Positions 53,357-61,749 of a DNA stretch of 64,000 nucleotides are shown one piece after another (position 1 is the first letter of the stretch; each line of letters begins with the position of its first letter). Location: assembly GCA_023663365.1 (NCBI GenBank), contig JAMPHP010000002.1, positions 276,677-340,676 of the forward strand. The letters are read 5' to 3'. The notes under the pieces were generated by a model, which was given only the letters and a program-made list of their open reading frames with translations, made no database searches and was not told the origin of the DNA. A program made the translations under genes and the position numbers. Source of the DNA: Muribaculaceae bacterium. Lineage in GTDB: Bacteria > Bacteroidota > Bacteroidia > Bacteroidales > Muribaculaceae.

Positions 53357-54778
53357 ATGGACTCCAATACTAATGAGAAGAAACCTAAGCGTCCGCGTAT
53401 AGGCCAAGCGTTCCACGCACCCGAAGAGGGCACAGAAGCGCGCCCCCGATTCAGCTCACGTCCGGAAGGCAGCGAAAACGGCGACGATGCCGATGGCTTC
53501 CGCCCCAAGCGCCCATATCAGCCCCGTCCGGCCAACAACGGTTACACTCCACGACCGTCGTACAACCGCCCCGACTACAGCAACCAGGCTCCCGAAGGTG
53601 GCGAGGGCGGCGAATATCGCCAGCAGCGCCCTTACAACAATAACTACAACAACGGTCCGCGCCCACAGCGACCCTACAACAATAACTACAACAATGGTCC
53701 CCGCCAGCAGCGCCCCTACGGCAACGGCGGTGGATACAACAACCGCCAAGGCGGCTACAACAATGGCGGCGAGCGTCAGGGCGGCTACAACAACGGCCCC
53801 CGCCAGCAGCGCCCCTACAACAATGGCGGCGGATACAACAACCGCCAGGGTGGCTACAACAACGGCGGCGAGCGTCAAGGCGGCTACAGCAACGGCCCCC
53901 GCCAGCAGCGCCCCTACGGCAACGGCGGCGGATACAAGCAGCAGCGCCCCGGCAACTTCAACAAGCGCCCCCAGCAAGGCGGTGCTTTCCCCGCCCGCGG
54001 CAAGAGCTTCACACCGCGCCCCAAGCGTGTGGAATACGACGTGGTAGCTCCCGATCCCAACGAGCAGATCCGCCTCAACAAATACATGAGCAATGCCGGT
54101 ATATGCTCGCGCCGCGAGGCCGACGAGTTTATCCAGCAGGGCCTCGTGAAGGTCAACGGCCAGGTAGTGACCGAGCTCGGAACAAAGATCACACACAACG
54201 ACGTGGTTGAATACGACGACAAGGTTGTGACCCTCCAGAGCAAGTGCTACATCCTGCTCAACAAGCCCAAGGACTGCGTGACAACCAGCGACGATCCCAA
54301 CGGGCGCCTCACCGTGATGGACCTCGTGAAGGGTGCATGCCCCGAGAGGATTTATCCCGTAGGCCGTCTCGACCGCAATACCACCGGCGTGCTCCTGCTC
54401 ACCAACGACGGCGACCTGGCCTCGAAGCTCACACACCCCAAGTTCGTGAAGAAGAAAATCTATCACGTATGGTGTGACCGCGACATCTCCGAAGACGATA
54501 TGCAGCGCATCGCCGACGGCATAGAGCTCGAAGACGGCCCCATCCACGCCGATGCAATCAGCTACGCCACCGAGACCGACCGCAACCAGGCCGGCATCGA
54601 AATCCACTCGGGCCGCAACCGCATCGTGCGCCGCATATTCGAGTCGCTCGGCTACCATGTGGTGAAACTCGACCGCGTGTACTTCGCAGGCCTCACCAAG
54701 AAAAATCTCCCCCGCGGACGTTGGCGCTACCTCACCCAGGAAGAGGTCAACTACCTCAAGATGGGCTCTTTTGAGTAA
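53357..54778 (+). CDS. RluB-type pseudouridine synthase with long disordered N-terminus
   Basis: In this 473-residue protein, residues about 1-225 are low complexity, rich in Asn, Gly, Arg, Gln, Pro and Tyr, with two 14-residue repeats and then 33-residue repeats (RQQRPYGNGGGYNN, RQGGYNNGGERQGGY). An S4 RNA-binding domain (about 235-285; IRLNKYMSNAGICSRREADE) and the RsuA/RluB catalytic domain follow, with GRLDRNTTGVLLLTNDG holding the catalytic Asp and IHSGRNRIVRRIFESLGY near the end. The enzyme should make pseudouridine in 23S rRNA. RluB of E. coli lacks such an N-terminus. The tail may bind RNA or drive condensation. A 48-base palindrome terminates the gene. Confidence 0.93.
   Translation: MDSNTNEKKPKRPRIGQAFHAPEEGTEARPRFSSRPEGSENGDDADGFRPKRPYQPRPANNGYTPRPSYNRPDYSNQAPEGGEGGEYRQQRPYNNNYNNGPRPQRPYNNNYNNGPRQQRPYGNGGGYNNRQGGYNNGGERQGGYNNGPRQQRPYNNGGGYNNRQGGYNNGGERQGGYSNGPRQQRPYGNGGGYKQQRPGNFNKRPQQGGAFPARGKSFTPRPKRVEYDVVAPDPNEQIRLNKYMSNAGICSRREADEFIQQGLVKVNGQVVTELGTKITHNDVVEYDDKVVTLQSKCYILLNKPKDCVTTSDDPNGRLTVMDLVKGACPERIYPVGRLDRNTTGVLLLTNDGDLASKLTHPKFVKKKIYHVWCDRDISEDDMQRIADGIELEDGPIHADAISYATETDRNQAGIEIHSGRNRIVRRIFESLGYHVVKLDRVYFAGLTKKNLPRGRWRYLTQEEVNYLKMGSFE
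53702..53939 (+). repeat. 99-base tandem repeats inside the RluB-type gene
   Basis: The word CGCCAGCAGCGCCCCTAC starts at 53702, 53801 and 53900, giving a period of 99 bases (33 codons), with two full units and a partial third. Two 42-base units precede them (about 53625-53705). The repeats are coding and in frame. Confidence 0.88.
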
Positions 54779-54788
54779 TATACACTAC

Positions 54789-54836
54789 ACACAATCGCTG
54801 CCACGATATATCGATATATCGTGGCAGCGATTGTGT
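54789..54836. terminator. Perfect 48-base palindrome, bidirectional terminator
   Basis: Arms 54789-54810 and 54815-54836 are exact complements over 22 bases, and the centre TCGA is itself palindromic. It lies between the convergent RluB-type and PCMD genes. T-rich sequence follows on the plus strand (TTGTG), but no long T-run. Confidence 0.8.
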
Positions 54837-54848
54837 TTGTGCTTTCTC

Positions 54849-55805
54849 TCAGTAGACCAGGCCTACGTTATCTACAAGAAATTCGGTGCCCGGAGTGCCC
54901 GTATACGGCTTTCCGCTGCCGGAGGAGAACATCACTATGATGTGCGTGGGAGTGGCATCGGCGCTATCCCAGCCCACCTCCTGCACCGGCACCATCTTGC
55001 CTCGGGAGTTGCGGGCATAGTAGCTGCTGTCCTTGTCGATAAGACCCATCGACGGCTTGAAGTACGACTGGCGGGAGATGTCGCCGTAGCGCACGGTCAG
55101 CCGCTTGTTGCTCACCCACTGCGAGGTAGAGCGCCCGAGCTGCTCGCGGCCTGTGCCTACACGCTTTGCGAAGATATTGCCGTCGGCATCCTCCCAGCGT
55201 CGCTGCAGGAGGATGAGCACTTCGGCTTTATCGCGGCCCGGCACTGTCTTTTTCTTTCCAAAACCGCTTGAGTATATCATGTCGCCGGCCGGAATAGAGA
55301 GCTTGTAATCATAGCGCAGTGCTTTCGGGCGCTTCGTAAAGGGCATACCCATCTCCATGTGGGAGTAGGGGTCGGAGGTCGACTTCACCGGCTCAAGCAT
55401 CTTGCCCAGGAATATACTGCCCGACACAAGCACATCTATATTGACTATGCCTGCGGCGCTGCACGTCTCCATCCCTGTGGTGAGGCGGGCGCATTTATTG
55501 CCGGCGGAGCGCTCGGCAGGGTAGACCATATTGCTTACTTTGGTCACCCCACACACCTTCGCCATTACATTCGAGGTGGCCCATGGCGAGCCGCCGGTGT
55601 TGGTGTAGGGCTTATCGCCGTTGATGGTCACTGTCGGGCCTATTTCGTAGCATTGTTTCTGTTTTCCTCCTATGATGTGCGACTCCTTGATATTGCGGGT
55701 GACCCACGAATTGAAGTCGCCGAAAGGCAGCATCTCCACCCTCTGTGCCACTGCGGGCATCAGAGTGCAGGTGAGTACGGCGAGTATTAATGACGACTTT
55801 TTCAT
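54849..55805 (-). CDS. PCMD-domain exported protein
   Basis: This 318-residue protein has a signal peptide (about 1-20, ending AVAQ). The body is beta-rich and matches the putative carbohydrate metabolism domain: LPFGDFNSWVTRNIKES, then PWATSNVMAKVCG, later LRYDYKLSIPAGD and a C-terminal EFLVDNVGLVY jelly-roll strand. It probably binds carbohydrate at the outer surface or in the periplasm. A much longer frame upstream overlaps the FadL gene antisense and is a shadow. I see no lipobox. Confidence 0.8.
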   Translation of the reverse strand: MKKSSLILAVLTCTLMPAVAQRVEMLPFGDFNSWVTRNIKESHIIGGKQKQCYEIGPTVTINGDKPYTNTGGSPWATSNVMAKVCGVTKVSNMVYPAERSAGNKCARLTTGMETCSAAGIVNIDVLVSGSIFLGKMLEPVKSTSDPYSHMEMGMPFTKRPKALRYDYKLSIPAGDMIYSSGFGKKKTVPGRDKAEVLILLQRRWEDADGNIFAKRVGTGREQLGRSTSQWVSNKRLTVRYGDISRQSYFKPSMGLIDKDSSYYARNSRGKMVPVQEVGWDSADATPTHIIVMFSSGSGKPYTGTPGTEFLVDNVGLVY

Positions 55806-55915
55806 ACGATTACAATTTTTAGCTTGTGATGTATAAATTACTAACGTCAAGCCGTCTGCGGCTGTTCGGGCTTTAATTGCTTTTAACTTATCGTGCCTCT
55901 TTGGATTATTTTGCC

Positions 55916-55923
55916 TACCTTTG
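55916..55923 (+). promoter_or_regulatory. -7 box of the FadL-type gene
   Basis: TACCTTTG, 29 bases before the ATG at 55953. It lies within the longer frame from 55893 and rules that start out. Confidence 0.7.
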
Positions 55924-55952
55924 CAGTTTGTTATCACAAAATTTCTACAAGG

Positions 55953-57275
55953 ATGAAAAAGATTGTAAGAGCTTTCACGCTCGCCCTCATGTGCGGCTGC
56001 ACTCTTATGGCCTCGGCCGAAGGCTATCAGGTAAACACCCTCAGTGCCCGCCAGAATGGCATGGGCCACACCGGTGTGGCTCAGAAACTGGGCTCGGAAA
56101 GCATGATATTCAACCCCGCAGGCATGGCCTTCATGGATCACACGGTAGATTTCAGCGGCTCCGTGACAGGTGTATTCGCCGATGCCACCGCCACCCTGCC
56201 CGACGGCAGCAAATACTCCACCTCGAACACCCCCTCCACACCGATGGCATTCAACCTGGGCATGTCGGTGTACCGCAATCTCAAGGCCGGTGTGAGCTTC
56301 TACACCCCCTACGGCAGCGGCATCAACTGGGGTGAGAACTGGCCCGGAGCCGTGCTCAACCAGAGCGTCAACCTCAAGGCCTTCACCGTGCAGCCCACGG
56401 TGGCATGGCGCATCATTCCCAACCTCTCGATAGGTGCCGGCGTGATGGTGACATGGGGCACTGTAGACCTCAACAAGGGCCTCGTGTCGGCATCGTCGTT
56501 CAATGCCCTGCTCTCTTCGATGGGCTCGGCATGGCCTACTTCCGACACCCCCGCCTCCATCAACCTCACCGGCAAAGCCAACGTGGCCGTAGGTGTCAAT
56601 GCCGGCATCCTCTGGGACATAAACAGCAAAGTGAGCGTGGGCGCCTCTTTCCGCTCGGAGATGAAGCTCAAGGTAGAGAAAGGCGAGGCAGCGGTGAGCT
56701 ACGCCAGCGATGCCGCAGAAATTCTCCAGAATCAGCTCGGCATCCTCAATCAGGCCAACTTTGCAGCGTCGATGCCTTGCCCGGCAGTGTTCAATATCGG
56801 CGTAGGCTACCGCCCTATTAAGAAGCTCCTGCTCGCCTTCGATGCACAATTCACAGCATGGAGTGCATACAAAAGCCTCGACATCGAGTTCCTCAGCGAG
56901 AAACTCACGCCCTTCAACCAGTATATCGACAAGAAATACCGCGATGCCTGGACCTTCAAAATTGGCGGCCAATACTCTCTCACCGAGCGCTTCGACCTGC
57001 GCCTTGGCCTGATGTTCGACACCACCCCCGTGCGCAAGGAGTACTACAACCCCGAGACCCCCGGCATGACCAAGATTTCGCCATCGGTAGGCTTCTCATT
57101 CTCGCCGGTGAAGTATCTCTCTATCGATGCCGCCCTGCTCTACGTGGCCGGCCTCGGCATCGACAATGCGTCCGTGAGCTATCCCGATCTGCTCGCAGGC
57201 ACCACCCGAACCTTCACCGCCGACTACAAAGTGCACGCCTGGAACCCCTCGATAGGTGTATCGCTCCACTTCTGA
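55953..57275 (+). CDS. OmpP1/FadL-family outer-membrane transporter
   Basis: This 440-residue protein has a signal peptide (about 1-22, ending ASA). The family N-terminus follows (YQVNTLSARQNGMGHTGVA, then SMIFNPAGMAFM, the NPAG motif). A 14-strand barrel runs to the aromatic end (WNPSIGVSLHF). It should let hydrophobic molecules such as fatty acids diffuse through the outer membrane. It is a single gene with its own promoter; a weak TGAAAAT/ATTTTCA hairpin follows its stop. Confidence 0.94.
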   Translation: MKKIVRAFTLALMCGCTLMASAEGYQVNTLSARQNGMGHTGVAQKLGSESMIFNPAGMAFMDHTVDFSGSVTGVFADATATLPDGSKYSTSNTPSTPMAFNLGMSVYRNLKAGVSFYTPYGSGINWGENWPGAVLNQSVNLKAFTVQPTVAWRIIPNLSIGAGVMVTWGTVDLNKGLVSASSFNALLSSMGSAWPTSDTPASINLTGKANVAVGVNAGILWDINSKVSVGASFRSEMKLKVEKGEAAVSYASDAAEILQNQLGILNQANFAASMPCPAVFNIGVGYRPIKKLLLAFDAQFTAWSAYKSLDIEFLSEKLTPFNQYIDKKYRDAWTFKIGGQYSLTERFDLRLGLMFDTTPVRKEYYNPETPGMTKISPSVGFSFSPVKYLSIDAALLYVAGLGIDNASVSYPDLLAGTTRTFTADYKVHAWNPSIGVSLHF

Positions 57276-57323
57276 AAATGAGAATTTTCACTGCTTGAAT
57301 TTCGCCGTGTCGGAGAATTTTGC

Positions 57324-57331
57324 TATTTTTG
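57324..57331 (+). promoter_or_regulatory. -7 box of nadA
   Basis: TATTTTTG followed by C, 24 bases before the ATG at 57356. A partial TTTCG lies about 19 bases upstream. Confidence 0.6.
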
Positions 57332-57355
57332 CGCATCAAAAATTTTTGAAACGCA

Positions 57356-58324
57356 ATGATGGAATGTTCCGCAATGTGCAAGGCGCCGTCCGACGAGAGT
57401 CTGAAGGCGCAGATTCTGCAGTTGAAAAAAGATAAGAAAGCGGTGATTTTGGCTCACTACTACGTAGACGGAGCCATCCAGGACATCGCCGATTTTGTGG
57501 GCGACTCCCTCGCCCTCGCCCAAAAAGCTGCCGCAGCCGCAGCCGACGCCCGCATCGTGGTGATGTGCGGCGTAAACTTCATGGGCGAGACCGTGAAGGC
57601 TCTGTGCCCCGACAAGAAAGTCCTCGTGCCCGACACCGCCGCCGGCTGCTCGCTGGCCGACAGCTGCCCCGCCGAGGCCTTCGAGGCTTTCATCAAGGAG
57701 CATCCGGATCACACGGTGATTTCGTATGTCAATACCACGGCCGAGGTCAAGGCTCTCTCCGATGTGCTCGTGACATCGGGCAACGCCCGCAAGATTGTCG
57801 AAAGTTTTCCGGCCGATGCCAAGCTGATATTCGGCCCCGACCGCAACCTCGGGTCATACCTCAACGCCGTGACCGGCCGCAGCATGGTGCTCTGGGACGG
57901 CGCGTGCCACGTGCATGAGCAGTTCTCGGCAGAGAGCATAGCGCGCCTCAAGGAAGAGCACCCCGGCGCACTTGTGCTCGTACACCCCGAGTGCAAGCGA
58001 CCCGTAGTGCTCATGGCCGACAAGGTGGGCTCGACCGCCGCACTCCTCGACTTCGCACTGAAGAGTGAGGCCACGGAGTTTATCGTAGCCACCGAGAGCG
58101 GCATCCTGCACCAAATGCGGAAAGCCGCTCCGCACAAGACATTCATCCCGGCACCACCCGTCGACAGCACTTGCGGATGCAACAACTGCTCTTTCATGAA
58201 GCTCAACACTCTTGCCAAGCTGCGCGACTGCCTGACCGACGAAGCACCGGAAGTCCTCATCGACCCCGAACTCGCAAAAAAAGCGCTGCGCCCCGTAGAG
58301 CGCATGCTCGAACTCTCGAAATAG
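57356..58324 (+). CDS. nadA: Quinolinate synthase
   Basis: This 322-residue enzyme condenses iminoaspartate with dihydroxyacetone phosphate in NAD synthesis. It binds one [4Fe-4S] cluster through three Cys residues, in [10 protein letters not shown], in HPECKRP, and in [25 protein letters not shown] near residue 35 and [15 protein letters not shown] are typical. ATG codons at 57356 and 57359 are both possible. leuS follows 22 bases later. nadB and nadC are not in the window. Confidence 0.97.
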   Translation: MMECSAMCKAPSDESLKAQILQLKKDKKAVILAHYYVDGAIQDIADFVGDSLALAQKAAAAAADARIVVMCGVNFMGETVKALCPDKKVLVPDTAAGCSLADSCPAEAFEAFIKEHPDHTVISYVNTTAEVKALSDVLVTSGNARKIVESFPADAKLIFGPDRNLGSYLNAVTGRSMVLWDGACHVHEQFSAESIARLKEEHPGALVLVHPECKRPVVLMADKVGSTAALLDFALKSEATEFIVATESGILHQMRKAAPHKTFIPAPPVDSTCGCNNCSFMKLNTLAKLRDCLTDEAPEVLIDPELAKKALRPVERMLELSK

Positions 58325-58346
58325 AACCACATCACCCTCTTCTGCA

Positions 58347-61118
58347 ATGGAATACAATCATAAAGAAATCGAAAGCCGCGTCCACAAATTCTGGTCCGAC
58401 AACGACATATACCGCGTCAGCGACGACAAATCGCGCCCCAAATTCTACGTGCTCGACATGTTTCCCTACCCCTCGGGGGCCGGTCTGCACGTGGGTCATC
58501 CCTTAGGATACATCGCTTCCGACATTTACTCGCGCTACAAGCGCCTCAACGGCTTCAATGTGCTGCATCCCATGGGTTTCGACGCATACGGCCTCCCCGC
58601 AGAGCAGTACGCCATACAGACGGGACAACACCCCGAGGTAACAACCCGCGAGAATATCGCACGCTATCGCAGCCAGCTCGACAACATCGGCTTCTCTTAC
58701 GACTGGAGCCGAAGCATACGCACCTGCGACCCCGACTTCTACAAGTGGACGCAGTGGGCTTTCTTGAAAATGTTCGGCTCATACTACGACCGCACCGCCG
58801 ACCGTGCCATGCCCATCGAAGAGCTAGTGAAGCACTTCGAGCACTCAGGCACCGAGGGCATCAATGCAGCATGTGGCAAGGAGCTCACATTCACTGCCGA
58901 TGAGTGGAAGGCAATGAGCAAGAAAGAGCAGAGCGACGTACTCATGAACTATCGCATCGCTTACCTTGGCAACACTATGGTGAACTGGTGCCCGCAGCTG
59001 GGCACTGTGCTCGCAAACGATGAAGTGAGCGAAGGCGTGAGCGTGCGCGGCGGCTACCCTGTGGAGCAGAAGGAGATGTGGCAGTGGTGCCTGCGCGTGT
59101 CGGCCTACGCCGAGCGACTCCTCCGCGGCCTCGACTCTCTTGATTGGTCCGACTCCATCAAAGAGACCCAGCGCAACTGGATCGGACGCTCCGAAGGTGC
59201 TGAGATGCGCTTTAAGATCGACGGTCGCGATGACCTCGAACTCGAGATTTTCACCACCCGCGCCGACACTGTATTCGGCGTGACATTCATGGTTCTTGCC
59301 CCCGAGAGCAAGTATGTGGATGAGGTCACTACCCCCGAGCAGCGCAAAGCCGTCGACGACTACCTGGCTTCAATCCGCAACCGCACCGAGCGCGAGCGTA
59401 TGATCGACAAGCGCGTGACCGGTGTATTCTCGGGTTCATATGCCATCAATCCTCTCTCGGGCAAGAAAGTGCCCGTGTGGATCAGCGACTATGTGCTCGC
59501 CGGCTACGGTACGGGCGCCATCATGGCCGTGCCCGCACACGACAGCCGCGACTACGCTTTCGCCCGCCATTTCGACCTTCCCATCATACCTCTGATTGAA
59601 GGGGCCGATGTATCGGAAAGCTCTTTTGAAGCCAAGGAAGGACGCATGATAAACTCCGAAGGGCCCTCGCTCAACCTCAACGGGCTCTCGGTGAAAGATG
59701 CTATCGCTGCCGCTAAAAAATATATCGAGGAAGCCGGCATAGGTCGCGTGAAGGTCAATTACCGACTCCGCGACGCCATATTCAGCCGCCAGCGCTACTG
59801 GGGTGAACCCATCCCCGTGTGCTACGTCGACGGCATACCCACGGCCTACAACAATCTGCCTCTCGAGCTTCCCGAAATCGACAAATATCTGCCCACCGAG
59901 ACGGGCGAGCCTCCACTCGGGCGTGCAAAGAACTGGACAACACCCGAAGGCTATCCCCTCGAGCTCAACACCATGCCGGGTTTCGCAGGCTCATCGGCCT
60001 ACTACCTCCGCTACATGGATCCGCACAACCCCGATGCGCTCGTATCGAAAGAAGCGAACGGCTACTGGCGCTCGGTCGACCTTTATGTAGGCGGCTCTGA
60101 ACACGCCACCGGGCACCTCATCTACAGCCGCTTCTGGAATAAATTCCTCTTCGACTACGGCGAGATTGTCGACGACGAGCCCTTCCGCAAGCTCATCAAC
60201 CAGGGTATGATTCAGGGCCGAAGCAGCTTCGTATACCGCATCAAGGACACCAACACTTTCGTAAGCTCCGGCCTCAAAGAGCAGTACGATACCACCCCCC
60301 TGCACGTGGACATCAACATGGTCAAGGACGATGTCCTCGACACGGAAGCCTTCCGCCAATGGCGCCCCGAATTTGCCACGGCAGAGTTCGTGCTCGAAGA
60401 TGGCAAATATATCTGCGGCACTGCAGTTGAGAAGATGTCGAAATCGATGTTCAACGTTGTCAACCCCGACGACATGATTGAGCGCTACGGTGCCGACACG
60501 CTGCGTCTCTACGAGATGTTCCTCGGCCCGGTTGAGCAGAGCAAACCCTGGGACACACACGGCATCGACGGCGTGTTCCGCTTCGTGAAAAAGCTCTGGT
60601 CGCTCTTCTGGAAGGGCGACACCTTGCTTGCCGACAACAGCGAACCCACCGCCGAAAACCTCAAGAGCCTGCACAAGCTCATCAAGAAAGTCACAGCCGA
60701 CATCGAGGCATTCTCGTTCAACACCTCAGTGGCGGCCTTCATGATTTGCATCAATGAACTCGCCCAGCAGAAATGCCGCTCACGGGCCGTGCTCGAGCAG
60801 ATACTCGTGCTTCTTGCTCCCTTCGCCCCGCACGTGGCCGAAGAACTTTGGCAGAAAGCGCTTGGCAACTCCGGCACTATCTGCGACGCCCGCTGGCCTG
60901 AGTTCTGCGAGGACTTCCTCAAGGAAGACAGCCTGACCATGGCCGTATCATTCAACGGCAAAGCACGCTTCAACATCACCGTCCCCGCCGATGCCGATGC
61001 CGACACCGTGCAGGCCACGGCAATGGCCGATCCGGCTGCCGCAAAATGGCTCGAGGGCAAGACTGTACGCAAAGTAATCGTGGTGCCCGGCAAGATTGTG
61101 AATATCGTGATAGGCTGA
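58347..61118 (+). CDS. leuS: Leucyl-tRNA synthetase
   Basis: This 923-residue class I synthetase has HVGHPLGY (HIGH motif, about 48-55), a CP1 editing domain (about 225-430; [33 protein letters not shown] with the editing Asp) and EKMSKS (KMSKS loop, about 698). The helical anticodon domain and a C-terminal domain complete it. A long insertion between the catalytic halves (about 540-690) is normal for Bacteroidetes LeuRS. It charges tRNA-Leu in the cytoplasm. It lies between nadA and rdgB with short gaps. Confidence 0.98.
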   Translation: MEYNHKEIESRVHKFWSDNDIYRVSDDKSRPKFYVLDMFPYPSGAGLHVGHPLGYIASDIYSRYKRLNGFNVLHPMGFDAYGLPAEQYAIQTGQHPEVTTRENIARYRSQLDNIGFSYDWSRSIRTCDPDFYKWTQWAFLKMFGSYYDRTADRAMPIEELVKHFEHSGTEGINAACGKELTFTADEWKAMSKKEQSDVLMNYRIAYLGNTMVNWCPQLGTVLANDEVSEGVSVRGGYPVEQKEMWQWCLRVSAYAERLLRGLDSLDWSDSIKETQRNWIGRSEGAEMRFKIDGRDDLELEIFTTRADTVFGVTFMVLAPESKYVDEVTTPEQRKAVDDYLASIRNRTERERMIDKRVTGVFSGSYAINPLSGKKVPVWISDYVLAGYGTGAIMAVPAHDSRDYAFARHFDLPIIPLIEGADVSESSFEAKEGRMINSEGPSLNLNGLSVKDAIAAAKKYIEEAGIGRVKVNYRLRDAIFSRQRYWGEPIPVCYVDGIPTAYNNLPLELPEIDKYLPTETGEPPLGRAKNWTTPEGYPLELNTMPGFAGSSAYYLRYMDPHNPDALVSKEANGYWRSVDLYVGGSEHATGHLIYSRFWNKFLFDYGEIVDDEPFRKLINQGMIQGRSSFVYRIKDTNTFVSSGLKEQYDTTPLHVDINMVKDDVLDTEAFRQWRPEFATAEFVLEDGKYICGTAVEKMSKSMFNVVNPDDMIERYGADTLRLYEMFLGPVEQSKPWDTHGIDGVFRFVKKLWSLFWKGDTLLADNSEPTAENLKSLHKLIKKVTADIEAFSFNTSVAAFMICINELAQQKCRSRAVLEQILVLLAPFAPHVAEELWQKALGNSGTICDARWPEFCEDFLKEDSLTMAVSFNGKARFNITVPADADADTVQATAMADPAAAKWLEGKTVRKVIVVPGKIVNIVIG

Positions 61119-61161
61119 CAGCCATCCACAATAAACGCCAAGCCACAACGTTAGATAAAAG

Positions 61162-61746
61162 ATGATGGACAAAATAGTCTTCGCCACCAATAATGCCCAT
61201 AAGCTCGCCGAACTCCGCCGGATGCTCGGCGAGCGATTTGAGGTATTGTCGCTGGCCGACATAAACTGCCACGACGATATACCGGAAGACGCCGACACCT
61301 TTGAAGGAAACGCTCTGCTCAAAGCCAAATGGGTGAAAGAGCACTACGGCTTCGATTGCTTCGCCGATGATTCGGGGCTCGAAGTCGATGCCCTCGGCGG
61401 TGCCCCGGGTATACACAGCGCCCGGTATGCAGGCGCTCACGGCGACAGCGAGGCAAACAACGCCAAGCTGCTTGCCGAGCTTGAGGGTGTGGCCGACAGA
61501 AGGGCGCGGTTCAGATGCGTAATAGCACTTCTGACCGGCGACCGACAGCCCGTATTCTTCAACGGCAGCATTGAAGGAACCATCATCAGCGAACTCTCCG
61601 GCAACGGAGGCTTCGGCTACGACCCGCTCTTCCGCCCCGTTGGATGGGACTGCACATTCGCAGAAGCCTCTCCCGACCGCAAAAATGCCGTAAGTCACCG
61701 TGGCCGTGCCGTGGCCGCTCTTGCCAAATATCTCGAAACACTTTAA
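61162..61746 (+). CDS. rdgB: XTP/dITP diphosphatase (RdgB/HAM1)
   Basis: This 194-residue enzyme hydrolyses non-canonical purine nucleoside triphosphates such as dITP and XTP. Motifs: IVFATNNAHKLAEL (N-terminal SHR-type binding loop), FEGNALLKA, FADDSGLEVDAL with the catalytic Asp, GFGYDPLF and SHRGRA. ATG codons at 61162 and 61165 both fit. It follows leuS by 43 bases and precedes porZ by 3 bases. Confidence 0.97.
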   Translation: MMDKIVFATNNAHKLAELRRMLGERFEVLSLADINCHDDIPEDADTFEGNALLKAKWVKEHYGFDCFADDSGLEVDALGGAPGIHSARYAGAHGDSEANNAKLLAELEGVADRRARFRCVIALLTGDRQPVFFNGSIEGTIISELSGNGGFGYDPLFRPVGWDCTFAEASPDRKNAVSHRGRAVAALAKYLETL

Positions 61747-61749
61747 TCT

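Noticed and set aside
53702..53939. Regular repeats resembling a CRISPR array
   Set aside because: The 99-base units are tandem, in frame, and encode the disordered N-terminus of the RluB-type protein; there are no spacers and no cas genes.
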